Below, one piece after another: positions 1 to 11,962 of a DNA stretch of 64,000 bases. Made by a program: the position numbers and the translations under genes. Positions within the stretch are counted from its first letter, which is position 1. Every line of letters begins with the position of its first letter. The notes beneath the pieces are model-generated. The model did not search any database, was not told where the DNA came from, and saw only the letters and a program-made list of their open reading frames with translations. The stretch is from assembly GCA_963800215.1 (NCBI GenBank), contig CAWCZY010000009.1:62001-126000 (forward strand), written 5' to 3'. Source of the DNA: JAJPKK01 sp963800215. GTDB lineage: Bacteria > Pseudomonadota > Alphaproteobacteria > Rhizobiales > Xanthobacteraceae.

Positions 1-441
1 CGCGCCGACCGCATCGAGAAGCTCACCGACGGCAGCTATGCCATCCTCGACTTCAAGACCGGCACCCCACCGTCCGACCGGCAGGTGGAGATCGGCGTCG
101 CCCCGCAGCTCACGCTGGAGGCGGCGATGCTGCGGGGCGGCGGATTCCGCACCATCACTGATCCCAGCCCTTCGATCTCCGCGCTCGTCTATGTCAGGCT
201 CAAGGGCGGCGAGCCCGCCGGCGAGGAACACGTCGTCGCTTTCAAGGGCAGCAATCCCGATGCCAAGGCGAACGAAGCGCTCGCGCGTCTCACCACGCTG
301 GTGACCCGCTTCGAGGACGAAACCACGCCCTACCGATCCCTCGTGCTGTCGATGTGGACGCAGCGCTACGGCACCTATGACGACCTCGCCCGCGTCAAGG
401 AATGGTTGCTCGCCGACGACAGCGAGGAGGGCGAGCCATGA
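1..441 (+). CDS. addB: AddB, C-terminal part (double-strand break repair helicase-nuclease subunit)
   Basis: The gene enters from the left edge in frame 1 and ends with TGA at 439-441, so only about 146 C-terminal residues are present. They match the end of alphaproteobacterial AddB: the PD-(D/E)XK nuclease motif appears as ILDFKTG (about residues 16-22), followed by PQLTLEAAML, the helix typical of RecB-like nuclease domains. AddB works with AddA to resect double-strand breaks for RecA loading. The stop overlaps the start of addA by 4 bases (ATGA), the usual translationally coupled addBA order. Identity is firm because addA follows directly. Confidence 0.9.
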   Translation, partial: RADRIEKLTDGSYAILDFKTGTPPSDRQVEIGVAPQLTLEAAMLRGGGFRTITDPSPSISALVYVRLKGGEPAGEEHVVAFKGSNPDAKANEALARLTTLVTRFEDETTPYRSLVLSMWTQRYGTYDDLARVKEWLLADDSEEGEP

Positions 442-3400
442 GCCCGCACCAGATTCCCGAGGCCGTGCGGCGCAAGCAGGCGGAGGCGTCCGAGCCGTCA
501 TGCTCGGTCTTCGTCGCGGCCAATGCGGGCTCGGGCAAGACCCATGTGCTGGCGCAGCGGGTGATCCGGCTCATGCTCGACGGCGGCCCCGGCGGCGTCG
601 ATCCCTCGCGCATCCTCTGCATCACCTTCACCAAGGCGGCGGCAGCCAACATGGCGGCGCGGGTCTACGACCGGCTGCGGAGCTGGATCGCGCTCGACGA
701 CGCCGCGCTCGATGCGGCCATGCGCGAGATCGGCGTCATCGCCATCGACGCCAGGAAGCGCGCGCGGGCGCGCGCGCTTGTTCGCCGCCGCGCTGGAGAC
801 GCCGGGCGGCCTCAAGGTCCAGACCATCCATGCCTTCTGCACCCGGCTGCTCCAGCAGTTTCCGTTCGAGGCGAACGTGGCGGCGCGTTTCACCGTGCTG
901 GACGACCGCTCCCAGGCCGAGATGTTCGAACGCGCCACGCTCGCCGTGCTGCTCCAGGCGGCGGGCGAGCCGGCGAGCTCGCTCGGCCGCGCCCTGAAGC
1001 GCGCCGTCGCCGCCGCCGCCGACACGATCTTCCTCGCGGTGGTGCATGAAGCGATCAGGCAGCGCGACAAGCTGACAAAGTGGCTCGACGCCGCCGGCAG
1101 CGTCGAGCGGGCGATGGCGCAATTGTCGGCGGCGCTGGGCATCGACGCCGATGATGATCTCGCCGCGGTCGAGAAGGAGATCATCGACGGACCCCATCTG
1201 CCGCCCTCGCAATGGGCCGCTGTCGCCGCTGCGCTCGACGAGAGCACCAACAAAAGCGATCGGGCGCAGGCCGCGCAGTTGATGGCGGCCGCTGTGGCAT
1301 CAGGCCCGCTGCGGGTGGACGAATATCTCGGTGTTTTTTTCACCGACAAGATCGAGCCGCGCAAATGGGTGATCACCAGAGCGCTCGCCGACGATGATCC
1401 CGAACTGGCGCGCCGGCTCGGCGCCGAGCAGGACCGCCTGAAGGGCTTGGTCGAGCGCCGCAAGGCCGTCATTTGCCGCGACCGCACCGCGGCGCTCGTG
1501 GTCATTGCGCGCGCGGTGATCGCACGCTACGGCGCCGAGAAGGACCGCCGCGGGCTGCTCGATTACGACGATCTCATCGACAAGGCCGGCGACATGCTGG
1601 CGCAGGTCAATCCGGGCTGGGTGCATTACAAGCTCGACCTCGGGCTCGACCATGTCCTGATCGACGAGGCCCAGGACACCAGCGAGAAGCAGTGGCGGAT
1701 CGTGCGCCATCTGGTGGCGGAATTCGCCGCCGGGGCGGGCGCGCGCGGCCTCCTCACCCGCACCTTGTTCGCGGTCGGCGACGAGAAGCAGTCGATCTTT
1801 TCGTTCCAGGGCGCGGCGCCGCGCAAATACGAGGAGATGCGGAGATATTTCGCGGCGCTGTTCGGCGCTTCCGAGGTCACTTGGCGGCAGGTGCGGTTCG
1901 ACTACTCGTTCCGCTCCGGGCCGAATGTGCTCGGCGCGGTCGATGCGGTGTTCGCCGCCGCCGATATCTATCGCAGCATCACCACCGACGAAGCCGGCAT
2001 GCTCCGTCACCTGGCGCTGCCGGCGGCGGTGCCGGGCGTGGTCGAAGATCTGGCCGTTGATCGAGGCGGAGCCGCGGGCCGAGATCGAGGGCTGGGATGC
2101 GCCGTTCGACGCGGTGCTCGGAATCGAGCCCGCGCGCGATGCTTGCCGAAAAAATCGCGACCACCGTGCGCGGCTGGATCGCGAGCGGCGTCGCCGTCGG
2201 GGACCGAGCGTCGCCCGCTCACTCGCCGGCGACGTGCTCGTTCTGGTGCGCCAGCGCGGCCCGCTGTTCGAGGCGATCATCCGCGCCTTGAAGAATGCCG
2301 GCGTCGCGGTCGCCGGCGCCGACCGCCTCGTGCTCACCGAACACATCGCGATCGTCGACCTGATGGCGCTCGCCGACGCCCTGCTGCTGCCGCAGGACGA
2401 TCTCGCGCTCGCTATCGCCCTCAAGAGCCCGCTGTTCGGCTTTACGACGATCACCTGTTCGATCTGGCCTGGAACCGCCGCGCCGGCTTGCGCGAGACCC
2501 TCGCCGCGCGCGCGGGGGAGAATGCCGTCTTCGCCGCCGCCGATGCGCTGCTCAGGCGCTGCGCGGAAATGGCGCGCCACGCGACGCCGTTTGCGCTTCT
2601 TCGCATGGCTGCTCGGCCCGGAACTGGGGCGGCGGCACATGTTCGCGCGGCTCGGGGTCGAGGCGGCGGACGCGCTCGAGGAGTTTCTCGAACTCGCGCT
2701 CGACTATGAGCGGCGCGAGCCGCCGTCATTGCAGGGCTTCCTGGCGTGGCTGCGGTCGGCCGAGGCCGTCGTCAAGCGCGACATGGAAATCAGCCGCGAC
2801 GAGGTCCGGGTGATGACGGTGCACGGCGCCAAGGGCCTCGAAGCGCCGGTGGTGATCCTCGCCGATACGACGACACCGCCGGCGGGAACCCATCAGCCGG
2901 GCCTGCTGGCGGTGCCGATGCCGCGCGCTGCGCCGGGAGCGCCGCCCTGCCTGGTCTGGCCCGGGCCCAAGAGGGACCGACGTCGCCGCCGTCGCAGCGG
3001 CGCGGGCCTTGGCAAAGGCCGAGGACGAGCATGAGCACCGCCGGCTGCTTTACGTCGCCATGACCCGCGCCGCCGAGCGGCTGATCGTGTGCGGCAACCA
3101 AGGCAAGAACCGTCGGCCGGCCGGCTGCTGGTACGATCTCGTCATGGATGGGCTCAAAGCGGACCCGGGCTTTGAAGAAATCGGCGAGGGCGATGACAGG
3201 GTATGGCGCTACCGCATTGCGCCGGAATTCGGCGCTGACTTGCCCGCCGGCCCGCCGGCCGCGCCCGCGCCCTCTCATCACCAGCCGGCGTGGCTGACGG
3301 CGCCGGCCGCAGCCGAGACCGCCCGCGCTGTGACGCTCACGCCGTCGACCGCCTATGAAGCGACCGCCGCACCGCGGCGATACGCGTCCGGCGGGCAGGA

Positions 3401-3932
3401 TTCCCGGCGCGCCCTGCAGCGCGGCCTGCTGGTGCACCGGATGATGCAATCGCTGCCGGAGCTTCCCGCCGGCGAGCGGGCGGCGGCGGCGCGGCGCTAC
3501 ATCGACCGCGCCGGAGCGGCATTCGACGCGGACGAGCGGGACCGCCTGGTGGCAGGGGTGCTCGGCCTCCTCGCCGACACGCGCTTTGCGGCGCTGTTCG
3601 CCGCGGGCAGCCGGGCCGAGGTGCCCATCGTCGGCCGGCTGCATCGCCCCGGCCGTCCCGATGTGCTGGTGTCCGGCCAGATCGACCGGCTGGTGGTCAC
3701 CGCGGATGCGGTCCTGATCGCCGACTACAAGACGAATCAGGTGGTGCCGGCCACTCCGCAAGCCGCGCCCCAGGCCTACCTGGAGCAACTTGCCCTCTAC
3801 CGCGCCGTGCTCGGCAGGATCTACCCCGGCCGCCCCGTTCGGGCCGCCCTGGTATGGACCGAAGGCCCCGATTTAATGGAATTTTCAGCCTCCGCGCTCG
3901 ATGCGGCTCTGGCCCGCGTCACCTCCGCGTGA
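438..3932 (+). pseudogene. addA: AddA helicase-nuclease subunit, interrupted by about seven frameshifts
   Basis: UvrD-like helicase plus RecB-like nuclease, partner of AddB. All expected motifs are present but spread over three frames: Walker A NAGSGKTHV (near 525), FTKAAAANM, Walker B LIDEAQDTSEKQW (near 1660), VGDEKQSIFSFQGA, MTVHGAKGLEAPVV (near 2815), YVAMTRAAERL (near 3050) and nuclease motif ADYKTNQ (near 3722). To follow the homologous sequence the frame must change near 775, 2050, 2120, 2220, 2450, 2590 and 2985. The nominal length, about 1,165 codons, is normal for AddA. The shifts lie in GC runs such as gcgcgcgggcgcgcgcgc. Intact addB and trxA flank it. Either the local assembly is poor or the gene is decaying; I favour assembly error for most shifts. 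Confidence 0.85.
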
Positions 3933-4048
3933 GCCGCCTTGACGCTTCCCGGCCGCCTCCCTACGTTTCGACTCCAACAACCCGGGGGCGCCGGCCGCGC
4001 CCAGTCCCACGCGCAATCCAAGTCTGAGACGCGCAATGAAGGTGTCCC

Positions 4049-4369
4049 ATGGGGGTAACTAAGGTTTCCGATTCCGATTTCGAAGCCCAGGTGCTCAAGT
4101 CGGCAGAGCCGGTGGTGGTCGACTTCTGGGCCGAATGGTGCGGTCCGTGCCGCATGATCGCTCCGGCGCTGGAAGAGATCGCCGGCAAGCTCGGCAGCAA
4201 GGTCAAGATCGTCAAGCTCAATGTCGACGAGAACCCGCAGACCGCCCAGAAGTACAACATCATGTCGATCCCGACACTGATGCTGTTCAAGAAGGGCGAA
4301 CTCGCTTCCAGCCAAGTCGGCGCCGCGCCCAAGGCGAAGCTCGAGCAATGGATCACGGCGGCGGTCTGA
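4049..4369 (+). CDS. trxA: Thioredoxin 1
   Basis: 106 residues, the full length of a classical cytoplasmic thioredoxin. The active site WCGPC lies at about residues 28-32 inside FWAEWCGPCRMIAP, and the cis-proline loop is IMSIPTLM. It reduces protein disulfides and is itself reduced by thioredoxin reductase, whose gene trxB lies in this window at 61467. The ATG at 4049 begins MGVTKVSDSDF, the usual family start. trxA follows addA by 116 bases, an arrangement common in Hyphomicrobiales, and is followed by a strong hairpin, so the addB-addA-trxA transcript probably ends here. Confidence 0.97.
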   Translation: MGVTKVSDSDFEAQVLKSAEPVVVDFWAEWCGPCRMIAPALEEIAGKLGSKVKIVKLNVDENPQTAQKYNIMSIPTLMLFKKGELASSQVGAAPKAKLEQWITAAV

Positions 4370-4400
4370 ACGGCGTGTTTGCATAGATCGTATGTCGCGA

Positions 4401-4430
4401 CGGCCGGCCTCGTGCCGGCCGTTTGCGTTT
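4401..4430 (+). terminator. Intrinsic terminator-like hairpin after trxA
   Basis: A perfect 8-bp stem, CGGCCGGC (4401-4408) with GCCGGCCG (4414-4421) and a 5-base loop, is followed by TTTGCGTTTG. The U tract is interrupted, so termination may be partial. It lies 32 bases after the trxA stop. Confidence 0.65.
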
Positions 4431-4435
4431 GTCGC

Positions 4436-4490
4436 CTGACCCGTCATCCTGAGGCGCGAGCGCAGCGAGCCTCGAAGGATGACGGGTCAG
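4436..4490. repeat. REP-type palindrome between convergent trxA and folC
   Basis: A perfect 14-bp inverted repeat, CTGACCCGTCATCC (4436-4449) and GGATGACGGGTCAG (4477-4490), encloses an inner GAGGC/GCCTC pair and the core GCGAGCGCAGCG. This arrangement resembles palindromic intergenic repeats scattered through Bradyrhizobium-like genomes. It sits just before the reverse-strand folC stop and could act as a two-way transcription stop. Confidence 0.7.
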
Positions 4491-4502
4491 GGATCGGAGC
4501 TA

Positions 4503-5821
4503 TCACGTCGGCGGGGTGCCGTTTGCGGACAGCACTTCGCCCGCGAGATAGAGCGACCCCGTGATCAGGATGCGCGGCGGCGGGTCGAGGTCGAGGGCGA
4601 CGATGTGGGACAACGCCGCGGCGATATCGGCGCAGGCGTCGGCGGGAATGCCGATGGCGCGCGCGGTCTGCGCCACCTCCTCGGCCGGCGCGCCCTCGTC
4701 CTGGGCGATCGGCACCGCGATGAGCCGCCGCGCCAGCCCGGTGAAATTGCGCAGGAAGCCGTCGCGGTCCTTGTTCGCCAGCATGCCGACCACCAGCACG
4801 ACCGGGCGCGACACCCGTTCTTCGAGGTCGGCGAGCGCGGCGGCGACGATGCGGCCGCCGTCGGGATTGTGGGCGCCGTCGAGCCAGACTTCGCTGCCGG
4901 CGGGCGCATGGGCGAGCAAGTCGCCGGTGGTCAGGCGCTGCATCCGCGCCGGCCATTCGGCCCGTACCAGGCCCTTGTCATAGGCGGCAGGCGGAGCTTG
5001 AACCCGGCCGCGCGCAGCGCCGCGATCGCGGTGCCGGCATTGTCGATCTGGTGGCGGCCGAACAGGCGCGGGCTCGGCAGGTCGAGCAGTCCCTGCTCGT
5101 CCTGGTAGACGAGGCGGCCGCGTTCCTCGCTCGCCACCCAGTCCTGGCCCGCCACATGGAGCGGCGCGCCGATCTCGCCAGCGCGCTGCACGATCACCGA
5201 GAGCGGCCCTTCGGTCTGGCGGCTGACCACCGCGGGGACGCCGCGCTTGAAGATGGCGGCCTTCTCGCCGGCGATGCTCTCCAGGCTGTCGCCGAGGAAT
5301 TCCACGTGGTCGATGGATACCGGCGTGATGACGCTCGCCAGCGGTTCGGCGACGACATTGGTGGCGTCGAGCCGGCCGCCGAGCCCGACCTCGAGCAGCA
5401 GCGCATCGGCGGGATGGCGCGAGAACAGCAGGAACCCGGCCGCGGTCTCCATTTCGAACACGGTGATCGGCGCGTCGCCATTGGCGCGCTCGCATTCGGC
5501 GAGCGCCGCGGCCAGTTCATCGCTGCCGACCAGCACGCCGCCGCCCGGCTGGCCGAGGCGGAAGCGCTCGTTGAGCCGCACCAGGTTGGGCGAGGTGTAG
5601 ACATGCACGCGCGCGCCCGCTGCCTCGAGCATCGCGCGCATGAACGCGATGGTCGAGCCCTTGCCGTTGGTGCCGGCGACATGGATCACCGGCGGCAACT
5701 TGCGCTCGGGATGGCCGAGCGCCTCGAGCACCCGCCACATGCGGTCGAGCGACAGGTCGATCCGCTTGGGGTGGAGCGCCAGCAGCCGCGCCAGGATCGC
5801 GTCTACGTGGACTTGGGGCAT
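4503..5821 (-). CDS. folC: Bifunctional folylpolyglutamate synthase/dihydrofolate synthase (one frameshift)
   Basis: Mur-ligase family enzyme that adds glutamate to dihydropteroate and folates. Reading from ATG at 5821, the N-terminal part has the ATP loop GTNGKGSTIAF (about residues 48-58), the SIDHVEFLG motif and FGRHQIDNAG. The C-terminal part (EVWLDGAHNPDGGRI, then VVGMLANKD) is in another frame, so one indel is needed near 4985. Total length, about 440 codons, is normal. It faces trxA and diverges from dnaG. Because the enzyme is normally essential and both halves are well conserved, an assembly error is more likely than gene loss. Confidence 0.88.
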
Positions 5822-5930
5822 GGGGTGTCCGTCATCGGCCTTTCTTGAAAGGCGTCAAGCCATTTAGGGAAGGGTTCAGGTCCTGTGAATAGCCGGGACA
5901 AGCCACATTGCCTGCGCAGCCGCTTCCTGC

Positions 5931-5950
5931 GCCCTATATAGATTTAGGGC
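5931..5950. promoter_or_regulatory. Short palindrome with a -10-like core in the folC/dnaG intergenic region
   Basis: GCCCTA (5931-5936) and TAGGGC (5945-5950) flank TATAGATT. The core resembles a sigma-70 -10 box and lies 26 bases before the dnaG ATG, but no well-spaced -35 is visible. The 154-base gap between divergent folC and dnaG must hold promoters for both. Confidence 0.25.
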
Positions 5951-5975
5951 TTCGCGCCATAGTGACGAATCAGCC

Positions 5976-7920
5976 ATGCGCTTTCCGCCGCAATTTCTCG
6001 ATGAGCTGCGCGCCCGGCTTCCGGTGTCGGAGGTCGTCGGCAAGCGGGTCAAGCTGCGCAAGGCCGGGCGCGAATGGAAGGGCCTGTCGCCCTTCAACAA
6101 GGAGCGCTCGCCGTCGTTCTTCGTCAACGACCAGAAGGGCTTCTACCACGATTTCTCGTCGGGCAAGCACGGCGACATCTTCGCCTTCGTCATGGAGACC
6201 GAGGGGGTCGCCTTCCCCGAGGCGGTGGAGCGCCTCGCCTCGCTCGCCGGCGTCGCCGTCCCCAAGCTCACGCCGCGAGGCCGAGGCGCAGGAGAGCCGC
6301 CGCCACACCCTGCACGAGGTGTGCGAGCAGGCGGCGGCGTTCTTCGAGGCGGCGCTCGCGGCGCGCGCCGGCGCCAAGGCGCGCGGCTATCTCGCCGACC
6401 GCGGGCTCGATCCGCCGACCCAGGTGAAGTTCCGCATCGGCTATGCCCCGGCCGAGCGCTTCGCCCTCAAGGAGCATCTCGGCAATCTCGGCATCTCCGT
6501 CGAAGACATGATCGAGGCCGGGCTGCTGGTGAACGGCGACGACATCCCGGTGCCCTATGACCGCTTCCGCAACCGCGTGATGTTTCCGATCAGCGATCTC
6601 GCCGGGCGGATCGTGGCGTTCGGCGGCCGTGCCCTCGACAAGGATGCGCCGGCCAAATACCTCAACTCCCCGGAAACGCCGCTCTTCCACAAGGGCGCGA
6701 CGCTCTACAACGGCGCAGCGGCACGCCAGGCGGCCCACCGCGGCGCGCCTGTGATCGCGGTCGAAGGCTATGTGGACGTGATCGCCATGGTGACCGCAGG
6801 CTACGCGGCGACGGTCGCGCCGCTGGGCACCGCCTTGACCGGGGATCAACTGGCGCTGCTGTGGAAGATGGCGGACGAGCCGATCCTGTGCTTCGACGGC
6901 GATGCCGCCGGCCGCCGCGCCGCCTATCGCGCCATCGACCTCGCGCTGCCCCACATCAAGCCGGGCAAGAGCCTGCTGTTCGCCGCGCTTCCGGACGGCC
7001 ACGATCCCGACGATCTCGTCCGCTCCGGCGGCGCCGGGGCGATCGCCGACGTGCTGGCCGGCGCCCGGCCGCTGGGGGAGGTGCTGTGGACGCGGGAGAC
7101 CGAAAGCGCCCGCATCGATACGCCGGAGCGCCGCGCCGGCCTGGAAGCGCGGATCAACGAGCTGACCAACAGCATCGCCGACGAGGCGGTGCGCCGCTAT
7201 TACCGCCAGGACCTCCGCGAGCGCCTGCGCAACCTGGTGGCGCCGCCGCCGGCGCCGGGGCGGTTCCCGCCGGACCGCCGCGGAACCCAGCCAGGGCGCG
7301 GAGAGCGCCGCGACGGCGGCAATCGCCGGCCGCCATCGGGAGGGTTTCCTCCCCTCGGGCTCGGCCCGGCCAGCGCCCGGCTGCAGGCGAGTTCGATCGT
7401 GCGCGGCTCACGCACGGCGTTGCCGCCGCGCGAGGCCCTGATCCTCATTGCCGCCTGCAACCATCCCTGGCTGATCGAAAGCCATGCGGAGGAACTCGCC
7501 GATCTCGAATTCCTCAATGGCGATGCCGACTTGCTGCGCCGCGCCATGCTGGAAACGGCGGCTGGGCTCGACCCTGTCACGCCGGAGGCGCTGCGCCGCG
7601 CGCTGCTGGCGCGCGATTGCGGTGCGATCCTCGCCCGGATCGAGGGCGCGCTCACCCATCTGGCCGATTGGCCGGCCCGGGAGGGGGCGGCAAACGACGA
7701 CATCAGCCAGTGGTGGACCCACGTTCTTACCTTGCATCGTAAGAACCGCACGCTAAATAAGGAGTTGAAAGAAGCCGAGAGGGCACTGGGAGACGAGCCG
7801 AGCGAGCAGAATTTCGCCCGCCTCCAGGATGTCCAGGGGCGTCTTTCGGCCGTCGACGGCACGGAAGCGTCGATAGAAGGGTTCGGGGCGTCTTCCGGAA
7901 GGCCGGGACGCGGGCTATAA
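5976..7920 (+). CDS. dnaG: DNA primase (one frameshift near 6275)
   Basis: Makes RNA primers for replication. From ATG 5976 the reading begins MRFPPQFLDELRARLP with the primase zinc-binding-domain fold (GLSPFNKERSPSF, GFYHDFSSGKHGDIF). After a one-frame change near 6275 it continues to TAA 7920. The TOPRIM centre shows VIAVEGYVDVIAM and the acidic pair CFDGDAAGR (about residues 306-314). A Gly/Arg/Pro-rich linker near residue 430 leads to a helicase-interaction domain. About 648 codons, normal length. The usual Cys and His zinc ligands of the N-terminal domain are absent. It precedes rpoD, the conserved dnaG-rpoD macromolecular synthesis pair. The single indel is probably an assembly error. 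Confidence 0.93.
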
Positions 7921-8130
7921 GGATGGCGAGGCCAATCGGCCGGATGCTTCCGCGCGGCGGAAACACCGGCCTTTTCAAGCGTTTGGGACAGGCCGTGGGA
8001 TTTGGCATAAAGACAGGGTTAAGCGGGACTTAAGCGGTCTCGGCGACACTTCGGCGCGATTCGGACGGCCGCGGCCGCTTCCGTTCCACCCAGCATCAGG
8101 GCGGGGGCGTGGCCCCGCTGGAGAATATCC

Positions 8131-10252
<2,122 letters not shown>

Positions 10253-10287
10253 TATGGGCGCGACGTTCATACCTCGGCTGAGGCGAA

Positions 10288-11574
10288 GTGCGCAGAGGTA
10301 AGAAAATTGTTTTTGTAGATGCTTTCGCTGGCTGTGGGGGGCTCTCGTTGGGTCTTATGCAGGCCGGCTGGTGCGGCCTTTTCGCAATTGAGAAGGATAA
10401 GTTTGCGTATGAAACGTTAAAGACAAACCTCATTAGACGTGAGGCGAAATTCAAATTCGCATGGCCGAAGTGGTTCAAGCGGGAACCCATTTCCATCGAA
10501 ACGCTGCTTACTAAGCATGGTAAGCGGCTTGAGGCACTCTCCGGCACCATAGACTTGCTCGTCGGCGGACCGCCGTGCCAAGGATTTTCTTGCGCGGGCA
10601 AACGCAAGCAAGATGATCCCCGCAATAAGCTGTTCAAGTCGTACGTGCAGCTCGTCAACGTGCTGAAGCCGCGCGCAGTGCTCATCGAAAATGTTCGTGG
10701 CTTTACTGTTGATTTTGACAGCGGCTCACGCGTCCACAATTACGCTCAGAATCTGCGTGAGCTGCTTTCTGAGAATTATGACGTCCACGAGCAGTTGCTA
10801 AACGTTTCTGATTTTGGCGTGCCCCAGGCTCGGACGCGTTACTTCCTGATCGCGCTAGCACGAGGCGTTTATAGCGGAAATCCGTTTGACCAGCTTCGCG
10901 AACGGCTACCTTCGTTTCTGCGATCCCTGGGTCTGCAATGCCCGGTCACCGCACGAGCCGCAATTTCTGACTTTGAAATTGGGATGAACGAACGCCGTCC
11001 ATCCGTCGATACGGCTGGATTTGACGAGCTCGGGTACGGAGGTCCGCGCACCCAATATCAACGGCTAATGAGGGATGGTGCGACGCACCCAGGTGACCTC
11101 AGGCTTGCGCGGCACGCCGAAGAAATCGTTCATCGGTTCGAACAAATAATTGAGCTTAGCCACGCCGAGGGCCGCCTAAATACGTCGATAAGCAAGGAGC
11201 TCCGTGCGCGATTTGGCTTGAAAAAAAAGGCGTTGCGCGTGCTTGATCCTGACCGACCTTCGCCGACAGTCACGAGCATGCCCGATGACTTGCTGCACTA
11301 CTCCGAGCCGCGAACATTAACGGTGCGCGAAAACGCCCGGCTGCAGAGTTTCCCAGATTGGTTTGCCTTCAAGGGCAAGTACACGACTGGCGGACACCTC
11401 CGCAGATTGGAAGTTCCACGCTTCACGCAAGTCGCCAATGCCGTACCTCCGCTGGTGGCGCGTGCGATCGGCGACCTGCTCAGGGAAATCCTAGAGCCCT
11501 CTGTCCAGCGATCCTCGACGGCATCACGTCGCCAGCGCGTCACGAAGGCTCCTGAACTCGCCACGCAAGTCTAG
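10288..11574 (+). CDS. DNA (cytosine-5-)-methyltransferase
   Basis: 428 residues with the ordered C5-methylase motifs: motif I FAGCGGLSLG (SAM loop, residues 13-22), motif IV GGPPCQGFS with the catalytic Cys (near residue 95), motif VI IENVRGF, motif VIII-like QARTRYFLIA, and motif X VANAVPPLVARAI near the C-terminus. The target-recognition region is short and its specificity cannot be read. I chose GTG 10288, 35 bases after rpoD, because motif I follows closely. Codon use and GC are visibly lower than in rpoD, suggesting transfer. It converges on the vsr-ATPase-receiver operon, and Vsr implies repair of T:G mismatches left by 5-methylcytosine deamination. No classical restriction endonuclease is visible. 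Confidence 0.93.
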   Translation: MRRGKKIVFVDAFAGCGGLSLGLMQAGWCGLFAIEKDKFAYETLKTNLIRREAKFKFAWPKWFKREPISIETLLTKHGKRLEALSGTIDLLVGGPPCQGFSCAGKRKQDDPRNKLFKSYVQLVNVLKPRAVLIENVRGFTVDFDSGSRVHNYAQNLRELLSENYDVHEQLLNVSDFGVPQARTRYFLIALARGVYSGNPFDQLRERLPSFLRSLGLQCPVTARAAISDFEIGMNERRPSVDTAGFDELGYGGPRTQYQRLMRDGATHPGDLRLARHAEEIVHRFEQIIELSHAEGRLNTSISKELRARFGLKKKALRVLDPDRPSPTVTSMPDDLLHYSEPRTLTVRENARLQSFPDWFAFKGKYTTGGHLRRLEVPRFTQVANAVPPLVARAIGDLLREILEPSVQRSSTASRRQRVTKAPELATQV

Positions 11575-11922
11575 TATTAGCCTTCGGATGTCGCGGACCT
11601 CTTCCACGGTCATGTACTTGGCGCCTTCTATTGATGCTATCGCCGAGGTCCTACCGTCGGGAAGGATTACCTTGTGGCCGAAGTCGTTTCGCTTTGGCAC
11701 CACCTCGTTCATGTATCTCACGATCGGGGCGCGGCTCGCCGAGTGCGCTTTTAAGTCCTCCAACTCCAGCAGGCCAGCCAACATCCGGAGCCGGTCGTTG
11801 GCGGTAAAGAGCATGTGGGCTTTCAGTAGCGCCGGCACCGAGCCATCTGTGCGTAGCTCTTCGAGCTTTTTAGCGTGATCCACCATTCGTTCGTCGATTG
11901 TCTCGAACGCCTTCTCCACCAT
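11524..11922 (-). CDS. Hypothetical protein beside the IS5-family insertion (possibly 5'-truncated)
   Basis: A 132-residue open frame from ATG 11922, charged and predicted mostly helical, with no motif I recognise (MVEKAFETIDERMVDHAKK at the start, ILDLRGEFRSLRDALAT at the end). The frame stays open upstream (…AIFRGAHKKE) to the edge of the insertion sequence, and no well-spaced ribosome-binding site precedes the ATG, so the true N-terminus may have been cut off by the insertion. Its low GC and strand match the receiver-ATPase-vsr genes, of which it would be the last operon member. Its 3' end overlaps the methyltransferase 3' end by 51 bases on the opposite strand. Confidence 0.5.
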   Translation of the reverse strand: MVEKAFETIDERMVDHAKKLEELRTDGSVPALLKAHMLFTANDRLRMLAGLLELEDLKAHSASRAPIVRYMNEVVPKRNDFGHKVILPDGRTSAIASIEGAKYMTVEEVRDIRRLILDLRGEFRSLRDALAT

Positions 11923-11962
11923 CTCCTTTTTGTGGGCACCTCGAAAAATAGCGACCTCCGCG

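Noticed and set aside
10268..11574. dcm as a remnant of a type II system with a restriction enzyme downstream
   Set aside because: No restriction endonuclease is visible on either side; the nearest nuclease is Vsr, which repairs mismatches.
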